A DNA stretch of 64,000 bases from Sphagnum magellanicum (Eukaryota; Streptophyta; Sphagnopsida; Sphagnales; Sphagnaceae), in contig CM038911.1 of NCBI GenBank assembly GCA_021904315.1, positions 20,557,390-20,621,389 on the forward strand, written 5' to 3'. Numbering within the stretch: position 1 is the stretch's first letter; every line of letters begins with the position of its first letter. A program made the position numbers and the translations under genes. Under the pieces are notes generated by a model. The model was given only the letters and a program-made list of their open reading frames with translations, searched no databases and had not been told where the DNA came from. Positions 11,577 to 21,790 of this stretch are shown piece after piece.

Positions 11577-12399
11577 TGTCGTAACCCCACTTTGAGGGAA
11601 GTGTGAAGTTGGCACTCACACTTTCAAAAATGGAACTTGGGAGTCCTCCAGGACTTCTGAAAACTCAAAATGCGATTATAGGCATCAAAACACCTTGCAT
11701 TGAAATGTTCTTTATACTGTTGAAAAGGTTTTGAAGCGTAGATGTCCAAAATGGCCTCACGTGAACCATTTGGACATCTATAGCATAAGTTATGGTTGAA
11801 AGAAGGGTCGGGAGTCGAACTAGCAATTTGACTCCCAACCACTAAAAGTCGGGAATCGACCCAATCTCGGTGTGTGTAGGTGGAGTGCAACACACCCTTG
11901 GAAAGTTCTTAAAGAGAACTACAAGTTCGCTTTAGATCTCGTCCCAATTGGAGGTTGGAGCGAGAAGTTATGAATGCCCAAAGTCTTGGGAGTCCAAACC
12001 AGGATAGTTTCGGGACTCCACTTTGGGAGTCTCGGGAAAAAGTGCCATTCGGATGCAAGTGCAGTGGAGAATCATAGAGAATACTATATGGGGGAAGGTG
12101 GTGGCTTCCCTCGAGTCTAGGCCGTGGTGAGTCAAGTGAGTCCAGAGTTGCCCATGGCTTGTCTTAGCACCAAGGGTGCTTTAGAATGTGAACTAACCAA
12201 CTTGTTGGTTGGTTTTGGATGCAGGACCGAGTAATTAAATATTTTGTCCCTCTTCCTAGTCTAATATCAGAGTTTTCAGCACGCCCCTCCTACCCCCTTT
12301 AGTGTTGGAAGCTGGGAGCGGCACCAAGTTCCAACTATTTCCGCTTTTTAACATAGTTGGACCCTTTTTGGGCCCAACCAAGAACTTGGGAGCGCGTCA
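11577..12399 (+). mobile_element. Solo LTR, family S, copy 1
   Basis: An 823-bp unit starts TGTCGTAACCCCACTTTG and ends GGGAGCGCGTCA, giving TG...CA ends. It closely matches two other copies at 22691-23605 and 29488-30307. The flanking 5-mers are TGGAA (11572-11576) and TTGAA (12400-12404), a four-out-of-five match that fits a decayed target-site duplication. No internal retroelement sequence is present, hence the solo LTR call. All copies share a TATATGG box next to a strong GGGGGAAG/CTTCCCCC hairpin. Confidence 0.75.
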
Positions 12400-13415
12400 T
12401 TGAAAGGGAGATCTTTGGCTCTTATAAACAAAAGTTTGATTTGCCTTTAGGATTAGAAGAGGATTCACATAGGCACAATCATGTCAATTTGTTTCGCCCA
12501 TGTGTCAACACGTAGACTAGAAAATTGCATTCGTAATGTGAATGGCCTTCATGTAGCACTAATCCATATGAAGATGTGGATACCATTGATGGCGATGTTG
12601 AGGTCCTTGAAGTTCTTTATAGATATGCAATTTAGCATATATAACGATGTCCCCTAACCTCCCACATCTAGTGTTTAACATTGTAAAACACCACCAACTA
12701 TTTTTGTATCGCAAGGATTATTACAAAGTCAATGCCATTGGTGTTCCTACCCCTATTTATTATAGCTTGTCCTCTCAATTTTTAGGTGCACCCTTCAAGC
12801 TTCACAAATTTTGGTTATGTGTAGATGACATGAAATGTTGCGTGGGGGGCAACAATGAATTATAGGTATGTAGTGGAGAGATTAGTCGTTTTATTGATTT
12901 GGCATGTGCAAAAAAGGATCAATCTTTCGCACAATGAGGTGAAAGCTATTGAAGAAGCAAGTTTTGTTGTCAATAGACAACAACTAATCCTTCCTCAAAA
13001 CCTATTTGTTGGGGAGAACTTTATTCCAATTAATCAACCAGCTAATGCAATGTTGTGGCCCAAAACATGGAATGGAAAACTTGTTTGACGCACACAACCA
13101 TTTACCATGTCAAACTTACACCATTGTTAATTTGCTTATTGTGGCCACCTTCTAGCCACCATTAAAGTTTCCTACTCTTGGTCATGGATGAATCTGTAAG
13201 ATTTTATTCGGCGATAATGCCCATGTTTCTCATAGTAGTAATAGTTTGAGTCATTGTTTAATTATTAACCTTGATGACTTCCACCACGACCTCCATGACT
13301 TCCTCTTCTTTTAAAGTTTTTTCATCCACCTCCATGAAGCTAACCTTCAGTTGATGATGTCCACCATGCGAACTTTCGTGTTGACTTCAAGATGAGGTTC
13401 TTAATAGACACAAAA
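12400..13415. other. Unrecognised remnants
   Basis: Two short plus-strand frames (12647-12865 and 12855-13088) overlap in different registers. The first has YYSLSSQFLGAPFKLHKFW and the second has HNEVKAIEEASFVVN. Neither matches a family I know. They may be the distal end of the element interrupted by the solo LTR at 11577-12399. Confidence 0.25.
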
Positions 13416-13417
13416 TT

Positions 13418-14615
13418 CCTATTCTATATTCTAGTCAAAATGTGGACAATCATATCATGAAACTAATACTAATAAATTCTATTCAATCAAATCTACTCAT
13501 ATCTAAGTTCAAAACTTCAATCTAGTCATGCAAAGTATGGAGTAAACATCAAAACAACAAAACAAGTTATGGAGTTGAAACTTTTCCAGAAAACAACATG
13601 CTCTTCTATTATACTTTCCAAAAATCAATGTTCTACAATGATACTTTTGTTTTGCCAAAAATGATCACCTTAAAACAGTCCTGTGATCAATTCACATTCA
13701 AATGGTAATGAAATTATGTAAACAAGTTAGTAAATCTTAGGAAAGTAACTAGGTAAGTAAGTATTAACTAACTAATTATTTATAATAAGTAATTACCCCC
13801 TTAACATTTCCCCACCCATACTCTGAATTACGACTTGAAATTCTGGATCAAAGTATGTTAAGAAAGTTAAATTAGTTTACTATTTTGGATCCTATGGGTT
13901 AGAAATCTAATGTTGATCTTGATGTATTTATAATCTGATTTATTTGTGCTTGTTGTACTTCAATATGTGCTATCTAATCCATTTGATATATTTGTGTTAT
14001 AAATTGTTCTTTTAATTGAATCAAAGGCTATTTCTTTGTTGTATTTAGAATCAGTTGTTGTACTTCTTATACCTTTGTTTACAGTTGTGCACTTGTTTGT
14101 TGATTTGTTGTTGTCTACTCCTATGATTATAACTCTAATGTGACTTGTATTTGTTATTATGACTAGAGATATGCTATTGTGATTGCTGAAGTGATGTGAT
14201 TTGTGTTTGCTCCTGTTGTTACAACTTTGATGTTGGATCAATTTAATCCTCGTGTACCTCTTCAATTATGTGTTCCTTAGTTCGCATTTGCTCTTTTATT
14301 TTTGTAGTTGCAAATACATACTCTTGGGAACTAACCTCATGTGGAACAAATTCTAATGGTTTTAAATTATGTTTTGGTACGTATTTCATACCTCTGGCTT
14401 CTTTCTGGGAATTATCCCTTCCTCTTTTGAGGTCTACTTGTTCCTCCTCTGTTGTTCTTGTCTTTGATGGTCTTACACCATTAATTTGTCTTTTCTCTTC
14501 TTCTTCATCTAAGGTTTTTGATTTTGGAGTAAAGACTAAAGGTTCATACTAGAAGAATGGTATGACCTTTTCCATTTGGGATATCTTATGCCTATAGAGC
14601 TTCTGATTTTTCTCA
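13418..14615. repeat. Direct duplication, copy 1 (about 1.2 kb)
   Basis: This segment recurs at about 14975-16112 in the same orientation. Markers present in both copies include ATATCATGAAA, CATCAAAACAACAAA, GGATCAAAGTATGTTAAGAA, GTTGTGCACTTGTTTGTTGAT, AAAGGTTCATACTAGAA and GGTATGACCTTTTCCAT. The offset changes from 1557 at the left to 1500 at the right, so the copies differ by indels. On the minus strand both copies are rich in CAA/GAA-type codons and look like a decayed glutamine-rich, coiled-coil-like sequence, but no intact frame survives. Confidence 0.75.
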
Positions 14616-14974
14616 TACATTCAATAGAATTTTCCTTCTTTCTCCTTTTTAGGAAAAACATGTGTAGGGTTCATAAATCTCTTGTTTCTTATGAACCTTT
14701 CCCTCATAGTCTCTTTCCTCCTTTTCTCCTCTTGTGGCTGTTCACTTTGCTTCTTTTCATGTGGTTCTACTCCTTTGATTGGAAACCATTTCTAAAATAA
14801 AATTCTTAAAACAATAGTAGAATAACATACATCCTTCTTGGGCTCTCTCTTGGAAATGCCTTCAATCATGTTCTTATAACATTTGTCCCATTTGATCAAC
14901 TCCTTGACCAAATGAAAATACATGATTATAGCCCAATTCACAGATTCTCCATGATCTATTGGTAAATATAAAAT
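14616..14974. other. Spacer between duplicated copies
   Basis: About 360 bp of T-rich sequence between the two copies. It holds only a short open frame (14576-14800) that starts inside copy 1 and has no motif. Confidence 0.3.
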
Positions 14975-16112
14975 TTTATTTAATATTCTAGTTTAAATTT
15001 GGACTAAACATATCATGAAATTGATACTAATAAAATTTGTTCAATTAGATCTATTCATATCTAAGTTCAAAAATTTAATCCAATCATGAAAAGTATGAAA
15101 AAAACATCAAAACAACAAATTTGGCTATGGAATTCAAACTTTTCCATAAAATAATGCATTTGTTCCATACTCTCCAAACTCAATGTTCTATAATCATCTT
15201 CCTTTGTGTCTTGCTAAAAATGACCTCTTTAAAATAGTCCTATGATCAATTCAAATTCAAATGGTGATGAAAACTATGTAAACTAGCTAATAAATCTTAG
15301 AAAAGTAACTAGGTAAGTATTAACTAACTAACTATTTATAATGATTAATTACTCCTTTAACATTACCCCACTTGTACTTTGAATTACATTTTGGAATTTT
15401 GGATCAAAGTATGTTAAGAAAGTTAAATCAATTATTGTTTTTGATCCTATGAGTCAGAAATCTAATGTTGATCTTATTGTCCTACAATATGATCTATTTG
15501 TACTACAATTTAATCTATTTGTGCCTGTTGTACTTTAAATTGAATCAAAAGTTAATTCCCTATTAAGTTTAGAATTTGTTGTTGTTGTCCTTATACATTT
15601 GTTTATAGTTGTGCACTTGTTTGTTGATCTATTGATGTCTCTTCCTGTGACTACAACTTTGATGTGACTTATATCTGCTGTTGTGATTGTTGATTTGATG
15701 TGTTCTAAATCTACTCTTGTTATTACAACTCTAATGTTGGATCAATCTAATCTTCATGTAGTTCTTCAATTGTGTGTTCATTAGTTGGTCTTTGCTCTCC
15801 TATTTTTGTAGCTGCATATCCATACTCCTAGGTATTAACCTCTTATGGAACAAATTTTAATTATCTTAGATTTTGTTATGATACATATTTCATACCCCTG
15901 GTTTCCTTCTGAGATTTATCCCTTCCTCCTTTGAAGTCTGTTAGTTCTTATTATGTTATTCTTGTTTCTGATGGTCATGCACCATTAGTATGTCCTCCCC
16001 CCCCCCACCTAAGGTTTATAGTTTTGGAGTCATGACTAAAGGTTCATACTAGAATGATGGTATGACCTTTTCCATCTAAGATATCTTATGCTTGTAGGGC
16101 TTCTCATTTCTT
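14975..16112. repeat. Direct duplication, copy 2 (about 1.14 kb)
   Basis: Second copy of the segment at 13418-14615. It contains a short homopolymeric C run near 16000 that copy 1 lacks. Immediately to its right, the minus-strand frame 16036-16218 reads as a short coiled-coil-like peptide (KIKVERDSLQATLMQTNANY), which might be a scrap of a retroelement gag or a host coiled-coil gene. Confidence 0.7.
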
Positions 16113-16499
16113 TCTTTGCCTTAAGCTTCCAGTAGTTGGCATTTGTTTGCATCAAAGTTGCTTGCAAAGAATCCCTCTCAACCTTAATTTTCACCAAATT
16201 CATATTGTGTTTATCCATGTTGATCTTTTGTTTGGTTGTCTATAGTTCTGCCAATATTTCATTATTCTCATCTTGCTTCACCTACAATTCTGCTTTGAGT
16301 TTTTGTTCCTTTTCCAAAGCTCCTTGCAAATTATAAACAAATTTGTCCTTTTCCTATGTGGTCTGTTTAGTTTAGATTTCCAAATCATAAAATCTAAACA
16401 TAATGTTGGTCATTTGTGTGTTGTATTTTATTATCTGTTGAAACATTGTGATAACTCTCCTATGTTCATCTAGCTCTGCTTCTAATCCTTATACAAACC
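16113..16499. other. Flank left of copia element A
   Basis: T-rich sequence with overlapping short frames and no recognisable gene. It ends at the LTR of element A. Confidence 0.3.
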
Positions 16500-16961
16500 T
16501 ATTGGAAATAACTTGAAAACAAGCGAAATGAAAGATTCAAGGTTCATGAATTGGAACAATTGGATTAATTAACAAGAAGATTACAAAGGTTGTATGCTTC
16601 AAATGCTATAATCACAAAACTATGACTTGTAACAATTAACAAAGCTTGAAGGTTCTATGTGTACTCAAAAACCATGAAAGGAGAGAACAAAAGACTATTC
16701 AAAACCACTCCAATATATATTATCTCCTAACCTTAAAGTAGCCACCACTTAACCTTGACCTAGCCACCGCTTAACCCTAGCCGCCACCAAATCCTAACTC
16801 TAGTCGTCACCAAACCCTAAGCAGCCTCCACTTCCAAACCTTAGCCACCATTATTCAACTTAACCTAACTACTATAAGGATGTGAATACCATTCATCCTT
16901 TTAATGAATGTTTAACACATTCATTAACATTGGGAATTAGAAACGATTAATATTTTTAACA
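16500..16961 (-). repeat. Copia element A, 3' LTR
   Basis: A 462-bp LTR on the minus strand starts TGTTAAAAATA at 16961 and ends TTTCCAATA at 16500. It belongs to the family found at 18336-18820, 19548-20061, 25460-25899, 27708-28165 and 52450-52906. Next to its start, at 16962-16971, lies the purine-rich AAGTGGGAG-type polypurine tract. No matching 5-bp flank is seen between its outer end (AAACC) and the far side of the other LTR (TTTAT). Confidence 0.85.
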
Positions 16962-17560
16962 CTCCCACTTTATGAAGTTTCTAATCTAAACATGGTTATC
17001 AATTTGTTATGTCGTTCTTTTGATAATGCCTTGGTAAGCACATCCGCCACAATGTCCTTCGTTGAATAATATTCAAACGTAATTTCACCATTTTCAACTC
17101 GTTCTCGAACAAAGTGATGTTGCACATCAATGTGTTTTGTTCGAACATGTTGGGTGAGATTCTTCGTCAATGATATTGCATTTTGGTTGTCACATCAAAT
17201 CATCATCACCTTCTTCTTTTTCATATACCCTAATTCCTTCATGAACCCTCTCATCTATATGGCTTCCTTGGTAGCTTGTGTACTTGCCATGTATTCGGCT
17301 TCGGTCGTTGACAAAACAATTATGGGTTGTCGTTTGCTACTCCAAGAAATGGCTCCACCTCCCATCACGAATATAAACCTTGTGGTGGATCTCCTATCCT
17401 CAAGGTCATCTGCCCAATTTGCATCGCAATATCTGACCAAATCTTGGGGTGGTAATCTTTTGAAGCATAATTTGAGTTGCAAAGTGCCTTACAAGTATCA
17501 AAAAATGCACTTGGCCGCAATCCAATGTTCTAAACTTGGATTAGCTACGTTTTGATTCAC
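16962..17560 (-). pseudogene. Element A RNase H domain (decayed)
   Basis: The minus-strand frame 17482-17255 contains YCDANWADDLEDRRSTT and SWSSKRQPIIVLSTTEAEY, the copia RNase H core. The piece 17170-16970 continues with TKHIDVQHHFVRE, the trailing TKHID motif, and DVLTKALSKERH. It is split by a frameshift or stop near 17200-17250. Transcription order is RT, RNase H, polypurine tract, LTR, as expected. Confidence 0.85.
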
Positions 17561-17577
17561 CACGCTTATTAGGTATG

Positions 17578-18335
17578 TTAAATCCCGTTGAATAACAACA
17601 TGGCATACATCAAGGATCCCATGGCTTGTTGATAAAGAACCTTCACAATCTCATCATCCTTGTTCACATTCTTCTTCAACTTTGTTTTGGGATCAAGTGG
17701 CACTCCGATGGCTTTGTAATCTTCCGTGCAAAAGCGTTTGAAAATCTCCTTGAGATATCCAATTTGGTTGATGTAAAGAAGACGTTGAGCATGATCTCTT
17801 TCCACTTCCATGCCAAGGAAGAAATGTAAATCACCAAGATCTTTCATTTCGAACTTTTGAGAAAGTTTTTCCTTCACTTGTAAAAGCTTGTCCTTATTAT
17901 TACACGCCAAGATGAGATCACCAACACAGACCATAATGAAAAATTTGACATCTTCGATTTGCGCAACGTACACACAAAAATCTGCATCACTCTTCACAAA
18001 CTTGATGCTTTTTAAAAAAACGTCTAACTTTTGGTTCCAAGCCCTTGGAGATTGTTTCAACCCGTACAATGATTTGTGAAGCTTACATACAAGATGTTTG
18101 CCTTCATGTGTGAATCCTTCGAGTTGTTCCATGTAGATCCCCTCTTCAAGGTCACCATTGAAAAATGCGATTTTGACATCCATTTGATGAATCTCCATGT
18201 TTTCGATGGTCGCTAGTCCAGGGATATAATGAATTGACACAAACTTTACAATGGGTATAAAAGTTTCGTTGTAATCAACTCCAAATGTTTGGATGAAACC
18301 CCTTACCACAAGTCTGGCCTTGTAACGTTCGACTT
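17578..18335 (-). pseudogene. Element A reverse transcriptase (5'-truncated, fused to the LTR)
   Basis: An open frame of 266 codons (18378-17578) starts inside the LTR and passes straight into the copia RT domain at KVERYKARLVVRGF. It continues with MDVKIAFFNGDLEEGIYMEQ (motif A region) and SLYGLKQSPRAWNQ. The catalytic box, normally YVDD, reads CVGD here, so one of the two catalytic aspartates is lost. The start of the RT is missing, as are integrase, protease, gag and the primer binding site. The LTR end (CCAATA) is followed directly by RT sequence. Not functional. Confidence 0.9.
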
Positions 18336-18820
18336 TATTGGAAACAATTTGAAAATAAACAAGAAATGAAACATTCAAGGTTCATGAAATGGAACAATTG
18401 TATTAACTAACAAGAAATCATAAAGGTTGTATGCTTCAAATGCTACAATCATAAAACTATAGCTTGCAACTACTAACAAGGCTTGAAGGTTCTACGTGCA
18501 TTCAAAACCATGAAATAAGAGAATGAAAGACAACTCAAAACCACTCCAATATATATTATTTCCTAACCCTAAAGTAGCCACCATTTAACCCTAACCTAGC
18601 TGTCACCTAACCCTAGTCGCCACCAAACCCTAGCCCTAGCCGCCACCAAACCCTAACCTTAGCCGCCGCCAAACCCTAAGTAGCCTCCACTTCCAAACCC
18701 TAGCCACCACTATTCAACCTAACCTAACTACTATAAGGATGTGAATGTTATTCATCCTTTTGGTGAATGTTTAACACATTCATCAACATTGGGAATTAGA
18801 AACGAATAATATTTCTAACA
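18336..18820 (-). repeat. Copia element A, 5' LTR
   Basis: A 485-bp LTR on the minus strand, from TGTTAGAAATATTATTCG at 18820 to TTTCCAATA at 18336. It contains the G-rich, TAGGGTT-type minisatellite typical of this family. No primer binding site follows it. It could be the true 5' LTR of a deleted element or a separate LTR joined to an RT fragment. The absence of a target duplication leaves both open. Confidence 0.8.
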
Positions 18821-18826
18821 TTTATA

Positions 18827-19320
18827 TACAATGTTTTGAGAAGTTCAAAACATCATGCAAGATGTGGATAACTCTAATCCAAATTCTAATGATTCAGACA
18901 CAAATGATGAGGGTTTTAAAAATGAAACAACAAAGGTGGAAGCAGGTGATAACTTTGTAGTTATATATAATGAACTAGAAAATGGTGACCCATTTTATGT
19001 GATATTATGTGATCAGGCATTACATGAATGCGAGGCAATATTTGAAGATGATTGGGGTAACACATGGTATGCAGGTGAGATGCTCTTATGCAATGTATGG
19101 TACCATCATGTACTAGATCAATGAGGCCGAAACACATCTTATAGGTTAATTCATGATGCTTAAAACTTTTGCATATTCCCACCTAGTTTAGAAATTCAAA
19201 TTTGTAATGTTACATGTTGCCACAAGGAATGGGAACTCGCAGTTTTCAATGCCTTTAGAGGTTAGAGAAAGTCTACTAGCTATAATAAAAAAGTGACAAC
19301 ACTACATTAAACTCTAAATT
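18827..19320 (+). pseudogene. Possible Mutator-like C-terminal fragment
   Basis: The frame 18855-19124 (89 codons) has an acidic start followed by NFVVIYNE, GDPFYVILCDQALHECEAIF, DDWGNTWYAGEM and WYHH. A similar block, FWLMFCDKPMHVVTNTFTDA, occurs on the minus strand at about 30.7-31.0 kb. I associate this pattern (valine-rich strand, VxLVDKxLHxV, FTDxxGxxYxEGD, WY) with the C-terminal region of the plant MULE family seen at 6.5-11 kb. That is recall, not a search. It lies between two copia pieces. Confidence 0.35.
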
Positions 19321-19321
19321 G

Positions 19322-19547
19322 TCAAACACCTTGCACTTCTTCTGTCCCTTCAAGGAACACAACATCTTGACTTTTGATGATCCTTTTGGTTTCTACACAC
19401 ATCAAGCAATATCCTTTGGTCCCTTCATAATACCCTAAAAACACACAAGGTATGGATTTGGATTTTAATTTGCTTCCCTTTTCATCATGAATGTGCACAT
19501 ATGTTTTACAACCAAAAACCCTCAAATGAAATACATTACATGCCATT
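19322..19547 (-). pseudogene. Element C, integrase C-terminal piece
   Basis: A minus-strand frame reads FHLRVFGCKTYVHIHDEKG, LKSKSIPCVFLGYYEGTKGY and CVETKRIIKSQDVVFLEGTE. This is the conserved stretch after the copia integrase core, and the same block occurs in element B at about 22480-22670. Its right end is the CCATT target duplication (19543-19547) of element B, showing that B inserted into this element. Its left end stops abruptly near 19318, so the RT half of C is missing or is represented by the pieces at 16.5-18.3 kb. Confidence 0.8.
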
Positions 19548-20061
19548 TGTTAGAAATATTATTCGATTTAATCCACAAAGTTGGTGAATGTGACTAACAT
19601 TCATCAAAAGGATGAATAATATTCATATCCTTATAGTAGTGAAGTTAGGTTGAATAGTGATGGCTAAGGTTTGGAAGTGAAGGCTACTTAGGGCTTGGCG
19701 GCGGCTAAGGTTAAGGTTTGGTGGTGGTTAGGGTTTGGGTTTAGTGGCGGCTAGGGTTAGGGTTTAATGGTAGCTAGGGTTAGGGTTTGGTTGCAGCTAG
19801 GTTAGGGTTAAGTGGCAGCTACTTTAGGGTTAAGAGATAGTATATATTGGAGTGGTTTTGAGTTCTCTTTCATTCTCTCCTTTCATGGTTTTGAGTGCAC
19901 ATAGAAGCTTCAAGCCTTGTTGGTTGTTGCAAGCCATAGTTTTATGATTGTACCGTTTGAAGCATACAACCTTTGTAATCTTTTCATTAGTTAACACAAT
20001 TGTTCCATTTCATGAACTTTGAATATTTCATTTCTTGCTTATTTTCAAGTTGTTTCCAATA
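19548..20061 (+). repeat. Copia element B, 5' LTR
   Basis: A 514-bp LTR starts TGTTAGAAATATTATTCGAT and ends TTGTTTCCAATA. It is bounded on the left by CCATT (19543-19547), the same 5-mer that follows the 3' LTR. It is about 74 bp longer than the 3' LTR, mostly because of extra GGTTAGGGTTTGGTGGCGGC-type repeat units. A candidate TATA region (AGATAGTATATATTGG) lies near 19845. The LTR ends in TA, not the usual CA. Confidence 0.92.
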
Positions 20062-20074
20062 GGTTATGGGCCCA
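20062..20074 (+). promoter_or_regulatory. Primer binding site, half-tRNA type (element B)
   Basis: GGTTATGGGCCCA lies directly after the 5' LTR. It is complementary to the anticodon stem-loop of initiator methionine tRNA (TGGGCCCATAACC), not to the tRNA 3' end. Drosophila copia uses the same kind of site, with an initiator tRNA half as primer. Element C has the same site with two changes (27695-27707). Confidence 0.75.
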
Positions 20075-20645
20075 CATTTAAGCAAAAGAAAGGACATTGT
20101 GTTAGAACAAAGAAGTAGTCAAAGGTTTAACTTATATAACATAGAAAAGGATAATCCTTTTGAAGGAAGGCTTTTAGTTTGCAAGGTTGCAAAGAAAGTA
20201 GGAGTCCATTTCCAAGTGAGTGGGAGGTGTGGAAGAGATTTCTTCAAAGTATTATACATTTTTCAAGTGTGGAAAACTTGTTCTTCAAGTTTTTGAAAGT
20301 GTCAAGTTTCAAGGTGAAAATGTTTGGAAGAAAGTTTTTCAAGTTGTGAGAATTTCAACTTTGAAGTTTCAGAAAGTGTGTGGAAGAGAGTTCTTCGATT
20401 CATTGAAAGTTTGAAGTGTGTGGAAGAAAGGACTTCGAACTGTTGAAAGTGTGAAGTTTCAAGTGTGTCAAAAAAAAAAATTTCCATTGTTGCAAGTTTC
20501 AAGTGAAATTTCAAGCTTGTGCAATAAAAGATTTGTAAGTGTTAGAAGTTTCCTTTTTTTTTCAAGTTTATGTGAGGTGTTAAAGATTTCTTGCAAAGCT
20601 TTCAATCTTTTGAAAAGAGTGTTTATTGTAACATTTGTGTTCAAA

Positions 20646-21390
20646 ATGTTTTCTTTTCAAATGGAATCCTTGAAAGTCATGGAGAAGTTTGATGGTGGCA
20701 ACTTTCACCTTTGGAAGTTCAAAATGCACATGATGCTTTCTAAACATGGGTTTTGGAAATTTGTCGATGGGAGTGCCACCTTGCCAAGTGAAGAAATTGC
20801 AAGGGCTGATTGCAACGAAAAAGAGATGAACATCTCACAGATGCCCAACTTGCACACATTCAATATTGTGACAATGCGAAAAGTGCGTGGGAGGTTGTTT
20901 GTGATGTGCATGAAGTTAAGACAATTGGCAACAAGTTATTCCTTCAAAGGAGATTCTTCACCATCAAAATGCAAGAAGGAGACAACATGCTTGTGCACAT
21001 CAACACGGTGAAAGCCCTTGCAGACCAACGATGTTCCATTGAGGTGAACATTACAGATGAAGATGTTTACATGGTACTCTTCATGAGCCTTCTTCTATCC
21101 TTTGATAACTTAGTCACAAGCTTGGAGTCCATGTCCATAAAAGATGTAGACTTTTAATTCATTGTAGCAAGGTTGCTTCACGAAGTGTCCAAAAGAAAAA
21201 AATGTGACAGTTTTGAGACTATTGCATTACTCAACAAAACTCACAAGTCAAATGAAAAGCTTTGTTTTTATTGTAAGAAACTTGGACATTTTGTGAGAAA
21301 TTGTTTAAAGAAGAAAAATGATGAAAAAAAAAAACCAATCAAGCTTGTGAAGATCACGAATAAATATTTGTTGGCGCATTGAATGCCAAT
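20646..21390 (+). pseudogene. Element B gag
   Basis: The start MFSFQMESLKVMEKFDGGNF is followed by HLWKFKMHMMLSKHGFWKF, the N-terminal block of plant copia gag. A frameshift near 20815 moves to a second frame (20810-21157) with AHIQYCDNAKSAWEV, FFTIKMQEGDN and SFDNLVTSLESMSIKDVDF, the UBN2-type gag core, and a TAA follows. A CCHC zinc knuckle, CFYCKKLGHFVRNC, is intact at 21263-21304. Expected role: nucleocapsid protein binding the element RNA. Broken by one frameshift and one stop at least. Confidence 0.9.
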
Positions 21391-21790
21391 GATCATACCA
21401 CATATGAATGGATTGTCGATTTTGGTGCAATGCAACACATGGCATTCCAATAATAATGGTTTACCATGTATGAGCGCATTTCCCCAAGGAGGGTGTTCAT
21501 GGGCGATGACACCGTTTTGGAGGTCATTAGCAAGGGGAACATCAAAGCCATAATGTAAATGGGAGGCGAATTGACACACACAACCATCGCCCAAGTTCTT
21601 CATGTTCCAAAAATGAAGAATAGTCTCATTTTCGTGAGTAAACTCATTTCCAAAGGTTTCAAAGTGTAGTTTGACAAGGATGGTTGTAAGGTCAACGATG
21701 CTGGAGGAGTTGTTGTGGCGGAAACATGAAGGGACAAGAACTTGTACCTTTTTAATGTGAAGGTGTGTAAGGACACGACACACATTGCAA
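21391..21790 (+). pseudogene. Element B protease and linker
   Basis: Around 21402-21440 the frame reads WIVDFGAMQHM, where copia proteases have D(S/T)GA followed by HM. The catalytic aspartate is present but the next residue is changed. The region continues with GDDTVLE-, LTQ-V- and KMKNSLIFVS-like blocks, broken by stops (for example near 21450 and 21555). The minus-strand frame over 21268-21945 is a shadow. Confidence 0.75.

Noticed and set aside
13418-16112. LTR pair of a short retrotransposon
   Set aside because: The copies are direct repeats, but no TG...CA ends, primer site, polypurine tract or target duplication was found, and the spacer is only about 360 bp.
17130-17555. Plus-strand open frame of 141 codons
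   Set aside because: It is antisense to the RNase H part of copia element A.
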